A stretch of 64,000 nt of DNA from an uncultured Eisenbergiella sp. (GCA_910585455.1 CAJUEL010000021.1:10079-74078); one strand, 5' to 3'; positions 50,906 to 59,878 are shown, counted from the first letter of the stretch. The notes: generated by a model from the sequence alone, not told the origin. A program made the numbers and translations.

Positions 50906-51235
50906 TTATTCCGCTGCAGACTCTGTCTGGGTTTCTGTTTCAGTCGCGGTTTCGGTTGCGTTCTCCGCATTCTCGTCAGCCGCTTCTGTGGTCTCAGTGG
51001 AAACCTCCGTGGAATCTTCGGTCGCTGCTTCGGTTGTCTCAGCAGGGGTTTCGCTTTCCGCTTCTACAGATTCAACAGGCTCTGCTACGCTCTCAACGGG
51101 TTCCGCTACGGATTCTACGGGCTCTGCCACGCTCTCCACTGCGGGTACTGTCTCTTCCTGTGCGGGTGCGCCACATGCTGTCATGGATGCCGCCAGAACA
51201 ACTGCTGTCATAACTGCTACAAAATTTTTCTTCAT
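50906..51235 (-). CDS. Small repeat-containing lipoprotein
   Basis: 109 residues from the ATG at 51235, which has GGAGGAG upstream. Signal peptide of the lipoprotein type with the box SMTAC (Cys22). The mature part is almost entirely Glu, Thr, Ala, Ser and Val: four tandem copies of a seven-residue unit PVESVAE (about 31-58), then Thr/Glu-rich repeats. It has no folded domain and is highly acidic. Likely a surface-exposed, unstructured tether. The tandem units are near-identical in DNA, so the copy number may vary between strains. Confidence 0.8.
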   Translation of the reverse strand: MKKNFVAVMTAVVLAASMTACGAPAQEETVPAVESVAEPVESVAEPVESVAEPVESVEAESETPAETTEAATEDSTEVSTETTEAADENAENATETATETETQTESAAE

Positions 51236-51526
51236 AATATTCTCCTCCTTGTCAAACGGAACCGTTTGTTCTGCCAAAAATCTGTCCGGTTCCTTTGTAC
51301 GAAAGTGAGGATAACACGTTTTGGCTCATTTGTAAACAGACTTTATATAATTTTTAAACAAATTATGAATTCCATAAGTTTTTGTACACATTTTGTTCAC
51401 ATTTCTACAAATATGTTTTTTCCGCTTTTCTTTTTATTGCTGATCGAATACACTATAATGGGCGGGAAAAGGCAAACCCCCGCTGCCCGCGGGAATAATA
51501 ACAAATTTTATGACAGGGAGGTTTCC
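51236..51526. promoter_or_regulatory. Divergent promoter region of lipoprotein and cutC
   Basis: AT-rich 291 bases. Toward the lipoprotein (minus): TTTACA and TATCCT, 17 bases apart, within about 51313-51341. Toward cutC (plus): TATAAT at 51454-51459 with a poor -35 (TTTTTA). No gene is seen. Confidence 0.45.
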
Positions 51527-52294
51527 ATGAAAAAAAATTATCTTCTGGAATGCTGTGTTGATTCCGTAGAGTCCGCCATCTGCGCAAAGGAGGGCGGCGC
51601 TGACCGTCTGGAGCTGTGCGCGAATCTGGTGATTGGCGGCACCACGCCTGGCATGGCTCTGTTTGAGGAAGTCCGCAATGCCGTCGATTTAAAAATCCAT
51701 GTTCTGATCCGTCCACGCTTCGGCGATTTCCTCTATTCGCCATATGAGGAGGAAATCATCTGCAAGGAGATCGCTGCCTTTGCCCATGCCGGAGCCGACG
51801 GCGTCGTCATCGGCAGCCTCCTGCCGGATGGCTCCCTTCACATCAGGCAGCTGGAACGCTTCCTCGACCGCGCAGGCGGTCTGTCCGTCACTCTGCACCG
51901 CGCCTTTGACATGTGCCGCGATCCCTTTTGGGCGCTCGATCAGGCAAAGAGGCTGGGCATTGATACCATTCTCACATCGGGACAGGCTCCCGCTTGCATT
52001 GACGCGATTGACCGCATGAAGCAGCTTTGCAGCGCCGCAAAAGGCGATATCGCCATTCTGGCGGGAGCCGGGATCAACGAAGGGGCTGTAAAGCAGCTGT
52101 TGCAGGAAACGGACCTCTCCGCTTTCCACATGTCCGGCAAAATCATCCGAAACAGCGGCATGCTCTATCGCAATCCCGCCGTCTCCATGGGCCTGCCTGG
52201 CATGAGCGAATATGATATCTGGCAGACCGATGCCGCGCAGGTGCGCGCGGTCCGCAGGCTGCTGGATGAGGCTGCCCGCTGCGAAATGCCATGA
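51527..52294 (+). CDS. cutC: CutC-family copper homeostasis protein
   Basis: 255 residues from the ATG at 51527, 6 bases after GGGAGG; the longer open frame has no site. TIM-barrel CutC family: LECCVDSVESAICAKEGGAD, RLELCANLVIGGTTPG, HVLIRPRFGDFLYSPYE, LTSGQAP and ILAGAGIN. Linked to copper tolerance in E. coli and Enterococcus, though the reaction is unresolved. Followed after 116 bases by the AraC-GGDEF gene in the same direction. Confidence 0.95.
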   Translation: MKKNYLLECCVDSVESAICAKEGGADRLELCANLVIGGTTPGMALFEEVRNAVDLKIHVLIRPRFGDFLYSPYEEEIICKEIAAFAHAGADGVVIGSLLPDGSLHIRQLERFLDRAGGLSVTLHRAFDMCRDPFWALDQAKRLGIDTILTSGQAPACIDAIDRMKQLCSAAKGDIAILAGAGINEGAVKQLLQETDLSAFHMSGKIIRNSGMLYRNPAVSMGLPGMSEYDIWQTDAAQVRAVRRLLDEAARCEMP

Positions 52295-52410
52295 TAGCGG
52301 TTGCTTTTCGCGTGGCAGCCAGAAAGCCGCATTGTACGCAAATTATCCAGCATTCCACAAAAAAATATGATATTCTGTGATTACGATATCGTATAAGGAG
52401 TGGTTCACGT

Positions 52411-53208
52411 ATGAGCAAAGTGAAGCTGCTGGCAAATGCCCTGCAATATATGGAAGAAAATCTGGATCATGAAATCAGCACGGAAGACGTCGCCAAAAAC
52501 TGCTATTGCTCCAAATCCACCCTGGAAAAGCTGTTTCGATGCATGAATGAAATGACCGTCCACGATTACCTGACACGCCGGCGCATGATGAAAGCCGCAA
52601 AGCTCTTGCATGAAGCGCCCGGGCTGGGTATTCTGGAAATCGCCCTGACCTACGGCTATGGCAGCAATGAGTCATTCACGCGCGCGTTCAAACAGGTCTG
52701 GAACTGTACACCTTCGGAATTTCGCAGCCGGCAGCGCTATTCCGAACTTTTCCCGCGGCTTTTGTGCCCGGTCAAAACAGGAGATTCTTATATGAAACGT
52801 GTGGATATCAGTGAATTATATGATTTATTTTTACAAAGAAAAGACTGCTGGTTTATCTGCTGTGATATCGCCAACCTGACCCGCATTAACGCGATCTCAT
52901 TCAAGGCAGGCGACATTGCTATTCTGGAAACGCTAAAGCGGCTGGACAGTCTGACCGACCCGGAGGATGTGGTCTTTCGCATCGGCGGCGACGAATTCGC
53001 CATCCTGACCCACAGCAGTGATCCCGCTTATGCGGAGGAAACCGCTGCGAAGATCCAGGCGCAGGACGACCAGCCCCTCATCTGGGAGGACATCACCTTT
53101 CCGCTGCGGCTGCACATCGGCCTTACAAAACCCGCCGTTTCCAATATACAGTATCAGGAATTGTTCACCGACCTGCATACTGCGATTGAAAACGGCAGAC
53201 AGAAATAA
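52411..53208 (+). CDS. AraC-type HTH regulator fused to a GGDEF-like domain
   Basis: 265 residues. N-terminal AraC DNA-binding domain with two helix-turn-helix units (about 5-105; STEDVAKNCYCSKSTLEKLF, LEIALTYGYGSNESFTRAFKQ). C-terminal part (about 130-265) resembles a diguanylate cyclase core, with the motif FRIGGDEFAIL near residue 195 and the preceding DIANLTRINAISFKAGDIAIL resembling the D-x-x-x-F-K-x-N-D helix. The usual DxD/N residues are changed, so cyclase activity is doubtful; it may bind a nucleotide to control the HTH part. AAGGAG precedes the ATG. Confidence 0.85.
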   Translation: MSKVKLLANALQYMEENLDHEISTEDVAKNCYCSKSTLEKLFRCMNEMTVHDYLTRRRMMKAAKLLHEAPGLGILEIALTYGYGSNESFTRAFKQVWNCTPSEFRSRQRYSELFPRLLCPVKTGDSYMKRVDISELYDLFLQRKDCWFICCDIANLTRINAISFKAGDIAILETLKRLDSLTDPEDVVFRIGGDEFAILTHSSDPAYAEETAAKIQAQDDQPLIWEDITFPLRLHIGLTKPAVSNIQYQELFTDLHTAIENGRQK

Positions 53209-53220
53209 TTTTTTAAGCTG

Positions 53221-53253
53221 CCGCCTGCTAAAAATACAACTGCAGGCGGCATG
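53221..53253 (+). terminator. Hairpin after the AraC-GGDEF gene
   Basis: GCCGCCTGC and GCAGGCGGC (9-base arms, 13-base loop), 12 bases after the stop. No T-run follows. Confidence 0.55.
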
Positions 53254-53287
53254 TTGCGCGCACGCTCTATATATGAAAGCTTTACTT

Positions 53288-54598
53288 TCAGACTTCGCAT
53301 TTCCAGAAAAAAGCGCTGTAGGGCGGCAGCTGGCTTCCTCCGCCAAAATCATGCATCGCGCCGCTGATCAGATCCTCCGCACGGCCACAGCCGGCATCGA
53401 AATGGGCGGTATAAGGCACATCCTCCGCATTGATCGCTACCAACACCCGCTCTTTGTCCGTCCTGCGCTCAAAAATACATTGCCTGTTAGTCAGCACAAC
53501 GCTCCGGAATGCACCGTAATTTAATGCATCCGATCCCTTTTTCGCCTCCGCAAGCTTTGCGATCCACGCGGTCAGGTCATTTTCCTGCGGCTCCTCAAAA
53601 CAGGCGCGCAGCGCCGGATCGCCCTCATTCTTATGCGCCTTCGCGCCCCACTCGCTTCCGTAATAAACGCAGGGAATTCCGGGCATGCCAAACATCAGCG
53701 CATAAATCAGGGGCAAATGCTTTTCATTGGACAGATTGCTGGCAATCCGGGTCACATCATGGTTATCCACAAAGGACAGCAGATGCTTGCCTTTATACAG
53801 CGTCCAGTTTTCGGGACCGAACTGACGCATCAGGGAATGTACAATTTCGAACATATTCATGCTGTTAAAGCTGGAAAACAGTCCCTTATAGCATTCGTAA
53901 TTGGTAGCGGAATGCAGCATGGCATCGTTCATCAGCCGGTTGTAGTCGCCGTGCAGCATCTCTCCCACCAGGAAAAAGTCCTGCTTTTGGCTGTCGCAGA
54001 AGCTGCGCAGGCGGCGCACGAAGTTCTCATTCAGACAATAGGCTACATCCAGCCTGAGCCCATCGATCCCAAATTCATCGATCCAGAATTTCACACTGTC
54101 CAAAAGATAGCTTACCACCTCCTCGTTCTGGAGATTTAGCTTCACCAGATCGTAGTTTCCCTCCCAGCCTTCATACCACAGACCGTCATTGTAGTTGGAA
54201 TTTCCGCCCAGATTGATGTGAAACCAGCCAAGATATTGGGAATGCTCCCGGTTTTGCAGCACATCCTGGAATGCCCAAAAGCCTCTCCCGGCATGGTTGA
54301 ATACGCCGTCCAGCACCACCTTAATCCCCGCCTCATGGAGCTTTTGGCACACCTCCTTAAAATCCTCATTGGTGCCAAGGCGGCAGTCCACCTTCCTGTA
54401 GTCCCTCGCATTATATCCATGGGTATCCGATTCAAAAAGCGGGGAAAAATAAATCGCATTCGCCCCCAGCCCTTTGATATGGGGTATCCAGTCGTTCACC
54501 TTCAAAATACGGTGTTCCAATTTACCGTCGTTTTCAAAGGGCGCACCGCAAAACCCCAGCGGATAAATCTGATAAAAAACACTTTCATATGCCCACAT
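53288..54598 (-). CDS. GH13 alpha-amylase-family enzyme
   Basis: 436 residues from the ATG at 54598, with GGAGGAGAAGG upstream. GH13 (beta/alpha)8 barrel; region I DGVFNHAG, region II GLRLDVAY with nucleophile Asp184, region III LVGEMLHGD with acid/base Glu213, region IV FVDNHDV with Asp281. A short C-terminal beta domain follows. No signal peptide, so it acts on imported maltodextrins or cyclodextrins; the short N-terminus without a CBM34 fits cytoplasmic maltogenic or oligo-glucosidase types. Exact specificity is open. Confidence 0.92.
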   Translation of the reverse strand: MWAYESVFYQIYPLGFCGAPFENDGKLEHRILKVNDWIPHIKGLGANAIYFSPLFESDTHGYNARDYRKVDCRLGTNEDFKEVCQKLHEAGIKVVLDGVFNHAGRGFWAFQDVLQNREHSQYLGWFHINLGGNSNYNDGLWYEGWEGNYDLVKLNLQNEEVVSYLLDSVKFWIDEFGIDGLRLDVAYCLNENFVRRLRSFCDSQKQDFFLVGEMLHGDYNRLMNDAMLHSATNYECYKGLFSSFNSMNMFEIVHSLMRQFGPENWTLYKGKHLLSFVDNHDVTRIASNLSNEKHLPLIYALMFGMPGIPCVYYGSEWGAKAHKNEGDPALRACFEEPQENDLTAWIAKLAEAKKGSDALNYGAFRSVVLTNRQCIFERRTDKERVLVAINAEDVPYTAHFDAGCGRAEDLISGAMHDFGGGSQLPPYSAFFWKCEV

Positions 54599-54721
54599 TA
54601 CCTTCTCCTCCTTTAACCAGACTGTACGCTCGCCGCTGCAATGCACCTGCACCGGACTTTTCTATTTTACCACATTTCCACATAAATAGGAATTTTTTTA
54701 TTACAATTCCTTTTCCACATC

Positions 54722-54893
54722 GTAACAGTTCGTTACTATTCAGACAGGGCTGCGCGTTCACCGCGCAGACCGTAAAAAAACGTAGTGGCAACAGGCATAC
54801 GCCCCATCGCGAAGCGATTTTTATGGGCGAATGCCGTTACTATTCAGACGTGTCTGAATAGTAACAACAGTTCAGCCAGGTCTGAACTGTTAC
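54722..54893. repeat. Composite palindromic repeat (family E, copy 2)
   Basis: Modules in order: GTAACAGTTC, GTTACTATTCAGACA, GGCTGCGCG/CGCGCAGACC hairpin, ATACGCCCCATCGC/GCGATTTTTATGGGCGAAT hairpin, GTTACTATTCAGAC-gt-GTCTGAATAGTAAC (perfect 14-base arms), and AACAGTTCAG-ccagg-TCTGAACTGTTAC. It contains the same hairpin modules as 12043-12176 in inverted order and the whole 24948-24987 segment. Confidence 0.88.
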
Positions 54894-54997
54894 TCCACGT
54901 CATCTGGTATATCTGCGGGAGCATGGAAGGGAGAAAGGAACGATTAACATAATCCTATTGACCAGTTCAGTTTTTTATTAAAAAAGCAAATATATCT

Positions 54998-55077
54998 CAA
55001 AAATGTGGATAACTTTTCTGGATGTGTGTCGAAAATCACATGAATCCCCATTTTCCACATAGTTATCCACATTTTTG
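54998..55077. promoter_or_regulatory. DnaA-box cluster in a 17 bp perfect inverted repeat
   Basis: CAAAAATGTGGATAACT (54998-55014) and AGTTATCCACATTTTTG (55061-55077) are exact inverted copies. Each contains a perfect DnaA box (TGTGGATAA at 55004-55012; TTATCCACA at 55063-55071). A third match to the consensus, TTTTCCACA, is at 55051-55059, 12 bases from the second. AT-rich DNA surrounds them. dnaA and dnaN are absent, so this is not a typical oriC; titration or reactivation of DnaA is one possibility. Confidence 0.65.
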
Positions 55078-55092
55078 CCATCTCCCGCAATA

Positions 55093-55127
55093 TGACATAT
55101 GTGTCATTCAATATGACATACATGTCA
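55093..55127. promoter_or_regulatory. Twin TGACA-N4-TGTCA operator-like palindromes
   Basis: TGACATATGTGTCA (55093-55106) and TGACATACATGTCA (55114-55127), both inside AATATGACA-type context. Centres are exactly 21 bases apart, two helical turns, typical of cooperative dimer binding. No gene starts nearby (nfo begins 417 bases downstream). Confidence 0.65.
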
Positions 55128-55270
55128 ATCTTTGAAAAAATGTCAATTTCTGTCGAAAGAAACGGAAAATAATTTTAAAACCGTTAAAATATTATGTAAA
55201 CTATTTTCATCGACATCTCCCTTTCATGAAGAGCAACCTGCCATGTTTTCACAGGGACATTTCTTCCAGA

Positions 55271-55382
55271 GAAATCAATTTTCGGACGGCAAAGGTGCGG
55301 CTTTTTGGCAGGGATGGGCACACAGAGTGGGAAGGGCAGACGGACAGCAGGCAGCGCTCTCGCCGCCCGAAAATTGATTTCC
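55271..55382. repeat. Degenerate palindrome (possibly family A related)
   Basis: GAAATCAATTTTCGG-a-CGGC pairs with GCCG-c-CCGAAAATTGATTTC; the interior is only partly complementary. Upstream is TTTTCACAGGGA (about 55246-55257), like the outer word of family A. Confidence 0.7.
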
Positions 55383-55543
55383 CTGTATTTCTTCACTTAT
55401 TTATTCACGCCCTCTGCAATTTGTGTTATCATGTTTTAAATACCTGTTGCTATTTGGGCACAAGTTCAGATGCTTACGTTTGTGGAAAAATGCACGGAAC
55501 GTGACAGGTAAGATTCTCAACAACCAGAAAGGAACCTGAATTC

Positions 55544-56446
55544 ATGAACGAAAACAGCATATCGGCGGATACCCTGCAAATCGGCTCCCATGTGAGCATG
55601 GGCGGCAAGGAAATGATGCCCGGCTCTGTAAAAGAAGCGCTTTCCTACGACGCCAACACCTTCATGCTATATACCGGCGCGCCTCAGAACACCCGCCGCA
55701 AGGCGGTGGAGGAATTACGAATCGACGAAGCCCATGCGCTCATGGACGCGCACGGCATGAAAAGCTTCATCGTCCACGCCCCCTACATCATCAATCTGGC
55801 GAACACTGTCAAGCCGGAAACCCGGCAGCTCGCCGTGGATTTTCTTACGACAGAGCTTGACCGCACGAGGCGGATGGGCAGCCAGATCCTGATCCTGCAT
55901 CCCGGTTCCCATGTGGGCGCGGGCGCAAAGGCGGGAATTGACAGCATCATTGCAGGACTCAATGAAGTGCTCTCTAAGCCCTCCGACGTCTGCATCGCCC
56001 TGGAAACCATGGCGGGAAAGGGCTCTGAGGTGGGCTGCCGTTTCGAAGAGCTCGCCGCCATTTATGACGGTGTCCGCTATCCGGAGCGCCTCCGCGTCTG
56101 CTTTGATACCTGTCACGTCCACGATGCGGGATATGATATCGTCCATGATCTGGATGGCGTGCTGGAACAATTTGACCATTACATCGGAAAGGATCAGATC
56201 GCCGTCTTTCACATCAACGACAGCAAAAACGAAAGAGGCGCGGCAAAGGACCGCCACGCCGATATCGGAGAGGGCTTCATCGGTTTCGATCCCCTCTACC
56301 GCCTTGTCCACCATCCGGATTTTCCGGGCATTCCCAGAATTCTGGAAACGCCCTGGTATCCCGATCCTCAAAATCCCGGCCAGACTCTTCCTCCCTACAA
56401 AAAGGAAATTGCCTGGCTGCGCACAGGAACAAAACCGGAAGACTGA
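55544..56446 (+). CDS. nfo: Deoxyribonuclease IV (AP endonuclease)
   Basis: 300 residues, slightly above the usual 280. TIM-barrel endonuclease IV that cuts at abasic sites in base-excision repair. Metal-site motifs: [90 protein letters not shown] lies 6 bases before the ATG. Convergent with the nuclease-helicase gene, in a neighbourhood of DNA-repair genes. Confidence 0.96.
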   Translation: MNENSISADTLQIGSHVSMGGKEMMPGSVKEALSYDANTFMLYTGAPQNTRRKAVEELRIDEAHALMDAHGMKSFIVHAPYIINLANTVKPETRQLAVDFLTTELDRTRRMGSQILILHPGSHVGAGAKAGIDSIIAGLNEVLSKPSDVCIALETMAGKGSEVGCRFEELAAIYDGVRYPERLRVCFDTCHVHDAGYDIVHDLDGVLEQFDHYIGKDQIAVFHINDSKNERGAAKDRHADIGEGFIGFDPLYRLVHHPDFPGIPRILETPWYPDPQNPGQTLPPYKKEIAWLRTGTKPED

Positions 56447-56598
56447 CTGGATATCCCGCTTCACCGTTATACTTCGGCCCTCCATCCCATTTCGGCAGGC
56501 GGCAGGCGCAGGAAGCAAAGCGGCGGAGCGGCGATGCATGCAGGCGCGGGGCGACGGGCGGATGGGGCAGGCTGTTTCGGGCCGTAACGCTTTGGTCA

Positions 56599-58992
56599 CT
56601 ACAGCCAGTCATTCCAGAATTTCTCCACCCGTCCTGCCACCGTCTGTAAGGTGACGATCTCATATTGCTCCCATTCTCTGGGAAAAAGCTTCTGGTACGA
56701 CCGCTGTAAAAAGCGGTCATCCAAAAGTGCTACCACTCCCACATCCTGCGCGGTCCGGATGACCCGTCCCGCCGCCTGCAGCACCTTGTTCATGCCCGGA
56801 TACCGATAGGCATAATCAAAGCCGTTCTCCTGATCCTGTGAAAAATATTCCTTCAAAATCTCCCGTTCCGCGCACACCTGGGGCAAGCCCGTCCCCACGA
56901 TCAGCGCACCGATCAGGCTGTCGTTTTTCAAATCGATCCCCTCCGAAAAAATACCGCCCAGCACGCAGAAGCCTACCAAGCTGGAATCCTCCTCCACTTC
57001 CACATCCATCCGGATCACATCGGTCAGACTGCAGCATACGTTTCCTTCGAACCGTTTTAAAAATGCCTCCCGCTCTGCCTCATCCATCCGTTCTCCCTGC
57101 ACCAGACACTCTGCCCGGTCCTCCTGCGCAAAATGCGTCTCATAGACCTCCAGCACCTGCTGCAAAAAGAAATGAGAAGGAAAAAAGACCATATAGTTCC
57201 CATAGCGTCTGCCCACGATCCGATGAATATAAGAAGCGATATTATAGTATTCCTGCTCAGACCGTTTGCTGTACCGGCTCGTCACATCCTCCGCCAGAAA
57301 CAGCGCCTTTTTCTCCGGATCAAAGGTGGAGCGGGCGTACACCTCATAATCCGTCTCCTCCCCGCCCAGAAGCTTTTTATAATACTGGATGGGCAGAAGC
57401 GTTGCAGAAAACAGCACCGTGCTCACGCTGCCGCTCATACACGCCTGCAAATTGGTAGAAGGGTCCACATTGAAGAGCCGCACAAAGAACCGACCTTCCT
57501 CATCAAACCTCGTATAAATCACATATTTATCGTCCAAAAGCTCATACATCTGCAAAAAATGAGAAACCGCGAAATAAAACTCCAAAACCTCTTCCCGTAC
57601 AGCGCTACCCTCGTGGTTTTCCAGATACTCCTCCATCGTTCCCGAAAGCCTGGATAACGCTTCCACAAAGGCATCTATGGAGTCAACAACACACCAGTCC
57701 TCACATTCCCGCTTCAGGGAAAGAAGCGCCCTGTTGCAGCTTTCCAGCTGCTTCTCCATCCGTGGCTCTATGGCCTTGACCGTGCGGCGCAGCGCCATGA
57801 AATCCTCCTTATACAGCTCTGCGCTGTACATTTCCCGTCCCCGCTCCAACAGATTATGCGCCTCATCGATCAGGATCAGATGGCGTTCCTTCGGACTTCC
57901 CTCGGCAAAGAAACGTTTCAGGCGCACATGGGGATCAAAGACATAATTATAATCTCCGATGATCCCGTCAGAAAACAGGCTCATATCCAGCGTCAGCTCA
58001 AAGGGGCACACCTGATGTCTGTGAGCGCATTCCTCCACATTTTCCCTGCCGTAATGCTCCTTTTCCACAAGCAGCTCAAAAATAGCCGCATTGACTCTGT
58101 CATAGTGCCCTTTGGCATAAGGACAATACTCCGGATTACACTCCGTCTCCTCCATAAAGCAGATCTTTTCCTTCGCCGTCAGAACCACCGTCTTAAAATG
58201 CAGCCCCCGCTCCCGCAGCAGCGAAAAGGTGTTGTCCGCGACCGTTCGGGTGATCGTTTTCGCTGTCAGATAAAAAATCCGGTCCGCCTTGTCCTCTCCC
58301 ATCGCCTTCACCGCCGGAAACACGGTGGAAATCGTCTTTCCCACGCCGGTGGGCGCTTCTAAAAACAGCTTCTTCTTATGGCAGATCGTGTGATAAACAT
58401 GGGTGACAAGCTCCTTCTGCCCCTCCCGGTAAGGAAATGGAAATCCGATCCGCCGGATGGACTCCTGCCGCTTCTTTTTCCAGGCGATATCGGCGTCCGA
58501 CCATTTCTTATACTGCTCCACCACGCCCAAAAACCACTCGGACAGCTCCTCCATGGATAACGGGGTGGAAAACCTTTTGATCTCCTCCGTATCCAGATTA
58601 CAGTAGGTCATCTGCACGATCATTTCCTTCTGCTCATGGTCATGGGCATACATCCAGGCATAGCATTTCGCCTGTGCCACATGCACCGGATCCGGCTCCC
58701 TCATCCGCTCCAGCTCCCGGTAAGTCCCCTTGATCTCATCGATCGTGACAACGCTTCCGTCAATCACGCCGTCCGCGCGCCCTTCGATCAAAAGGCTGTA
58801 GTCCTCATATTCGAAGCGATGCTTCATGAAAACCTCCGCATGATAACCGGAGCCCATCCGTTTCTGAATCATGCGGTGCACTCTGCTTCCCTCCTGCATC
58901 GCATCCTCCGGCGATGTCTTCTTCCGATTGTCGATGTCTCCCGCCCGCAGAATGAATTCCACGAGACTGCGCACGGATATCCTGATTTCCAA
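56599..58992 (-). CDS. PD-(D/E)XK nuclease fused to XPD/DinG-type Fe-S helicase
   Basis: 797 residues. N-terminal nuclease domain (about 1-150) of the Cas4/PDDEXK type: EGRADGVIDGSVVTIDEIKGTY gives the GxADxxxD...DEIK core. Helicase part: Walker A LEAPTGVGKTIST near 220, four-cysteine Fe-S region with CNPEYCPYAKG and HRHQVCPFEL near 310-345, DEAH box LILIDEAHNLLERG near 395, and the C-terminal QAAGRVIRT motif VI near 735. It unwinds DNA 5'-3' by family knowledge; the nuclease may process the displaced strand. It is the first of the minus-strand repair genes from the nfo side. Confidence 0.9.
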   Translation of the reverse strand: MEIRISVRSLVEFILRAGDIDNRKKTSPEDAMQEGSRVHRMIQKRMGSGYHAEVFMKHRFEYEDYSLLIEGRADGVIDGSVVTIDEIKGTYRELERMREPDPVHVAQAKCYAWMYAHDHEQKEMIVQMTYCNLDTEEIKRFSTPLSMEELSEWFLGVVEQYKKWSDADIAWKKKRQESIRRIGFPFPYREGQKELVTHVYHTICHKKKLFLEAPTGVGKTISTVFPAVKAMGEDKADRIFYLTAKTITRTVADNTFSLLRERGLHFKTVVLTAKEKICFMEETECNPEYCPYAKGHYDRVNAAIFELLVEKEHYGRENVEECAHRHQVCPFELTLDMSLFSDGIIGDYNYVFDPHVRLKRFFAEGSPKERHLILIDEAHNLLERGREMYSAELYKEDFMALRRTVKAIEPRMEKQLESCNRALLSLKRECEDWCVVDSIDAFVEALSRLSGTMEEYLENHEGSAVREEVLEFYFAVSHFLQMYELLDDKYVIYTRFDEEGRFFVRLFNVDPSTNLQACMSGSVSTVLFSATLLPIQYYKKLLGGEETDYEVYARSTFDPEKKALFLAEDVTSRYSKRSEQEYYNIASYIHRIVGRRYGNYMVFFPSHFFLQQVLEVYETHFAQEDRAECLVQGERMDEAEREAFLKRFEGNVCCSLTDVIRMDVEVEEDSSLVGFCVLGGIFSEGIDLKNDSLIGALIVGTGLPQVCAEREILKEYFSQDQENGFDYAYRYPGMNKVLQAAGRVIRTAQDVGVVALLDDRFLQRSYQKLFPREWEQYEIVTLQTVAGRVEKFWNDWL

Positions 58993-59011
58993 TACTTTTA
59001 TCCTCTTTTCT

Positions 59012-59041
59012 GTAACAGTTCAGGCAGGTCTGAGCTGTTAC
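59012..59041. repeat. Short palindrome GTAACAGTTCAG type (family E)
   Basis: GTAACAGTTCAG-gcaggt-CTGAGCTGTTAC, 11 of 12 positions paired, in the 82-base gap between the TIGR03915 gene and the helicase gene. Confidence 0.8.
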
Positions 59042-59074
59042 TCTTTTCTTTCCCTGACCGGAATGGCATCGGGC

Positions 59075-59860
59075 TCAGACAGGAGCATCAAATTCTGTCA
59101 TAAAGCGGCGGTATTTTAAAGGAAGAAACTGCTGCTGCAGGCTCAGATTCTTCCGTTCCCTGATCCCTAAGCTGACACAGAAATGCCGAAACAGCTCCGC
59201 CATCTCCAGCTCCTCTTCGGAATACCGCAGCGCCATGGAGGAAAACCGCTCTCGTTCCTCCCTGTCCAGCCGGACCAGGAACCAGTCTCTGCGCGCCTCA
59301 TGAATGCCCGCAATTCCCCGCCTCACATCCATGATCACGAAATTTTCCAGCGGAAACCGGTCCGCAAAATGGGGCATGACAAATTCCAGCACATTGGCAT
59401 CCGGCTCGATCCGGGCAAAAAGCAGCTTTCCCTCCAGCTCCCGAAACCGCACAAACATCAACATCCGATGCGCCTCGCTGTGAACGTGGCGGCTCAGCTC
59501 AAAGGTCCGGCGAATATCGTCATCCGCAAGCCCTCCCATCAGCTTCCCCCTGATCCGGCCCGACAGCCCTGCCGCAATCGTCCGGTATACGGCCTGCCCC
59601 TTCTCTTTGGCTTCTGCCGCCAGGGCAAAACAAATATCCTCCCAGGCATCCTGCCCGAACCGTCTTTTCACCGTATTGGCGACCTTCCCCGCCACCCCTG
59701 CATCCGCCGTAACCTCCCGATACGCCGCAAACAGACAAAGGTCCGCCGCCCCAACCTGTATCCGGGTATGCTCCGGCTTAAGCTTCCACTCATAGGCGCG
59801 GTAAACCGCCGTCAAAATGCCTTCCGGAGAATCCTCACAAACCAGAATCGTCTCTTCCAA
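59075..59860 (-). CDS. TIGR03915-family putative DNA repair protein (DUF4130)
   Basis: 261 residues. The N-terminus ILVCEDSPEGILTAVYRAYEW and the later HVHSEAHRMLMFVRFRELEGKLLFARIEPDANVLEFVMPHFADRF match the TIGR03915/DUF4130 family, which is always encoded beside a TIGR03916 radical SAM protein, as here (18 bases apart). The pair is thought to act in DNA repair or modification, possibly as a glycosylase-like unit; the chemistry is unknown. Confidence 0.9.
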   Translation of the reverse strand: MEETILVCEDSPEGILTAVYRAYEWKLKPEHTRIQVGAADLCLFAAYREVTADAGVAGKVANTVKRRFGQDAWEDICFALAAEAKEKGQAVYRTIAAGLSGRIRGKLMGGLADDDIRRTFELSRHVHSEAHRMLMFVRFRELEGKLLFARIEPDANVLEFVMPHFADRFPLENFVIMDVRRGIAGIHEARRDWFLVRLDREERERFSSMALRYSEEELEMAELFRHFCVSLGIRERKNLSLQQQFLPLKYRRFMTEFDAPV

Positions 59861-59878
59861 TCTCCTGTCCCCTTCCCT

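Larger units (their letters stand above)
54599..55543. other. Long non-coding region between GH13 and nfo genes
   Basis: 945 bases with no supported gene. It contains the composite repeat at 54722-54893, a DnaA-box-like cluster at 54998-55077, twin TGACA-N4-TGTCA sites at 55093-55127 and a palindrome at 55271-55382. The nfo promoter may be TTCACG and TATCAT, 17 bases apart, near 55401-55430. Confidence 0.6.

Noticed and set aside
54998..55127. Chromosomal replication origin
   Set aside because: Only three DnaA-box matches and no dnaA, dnaN, recF or gyrase genes nearby; reported instead as a DnaA-box cluster.
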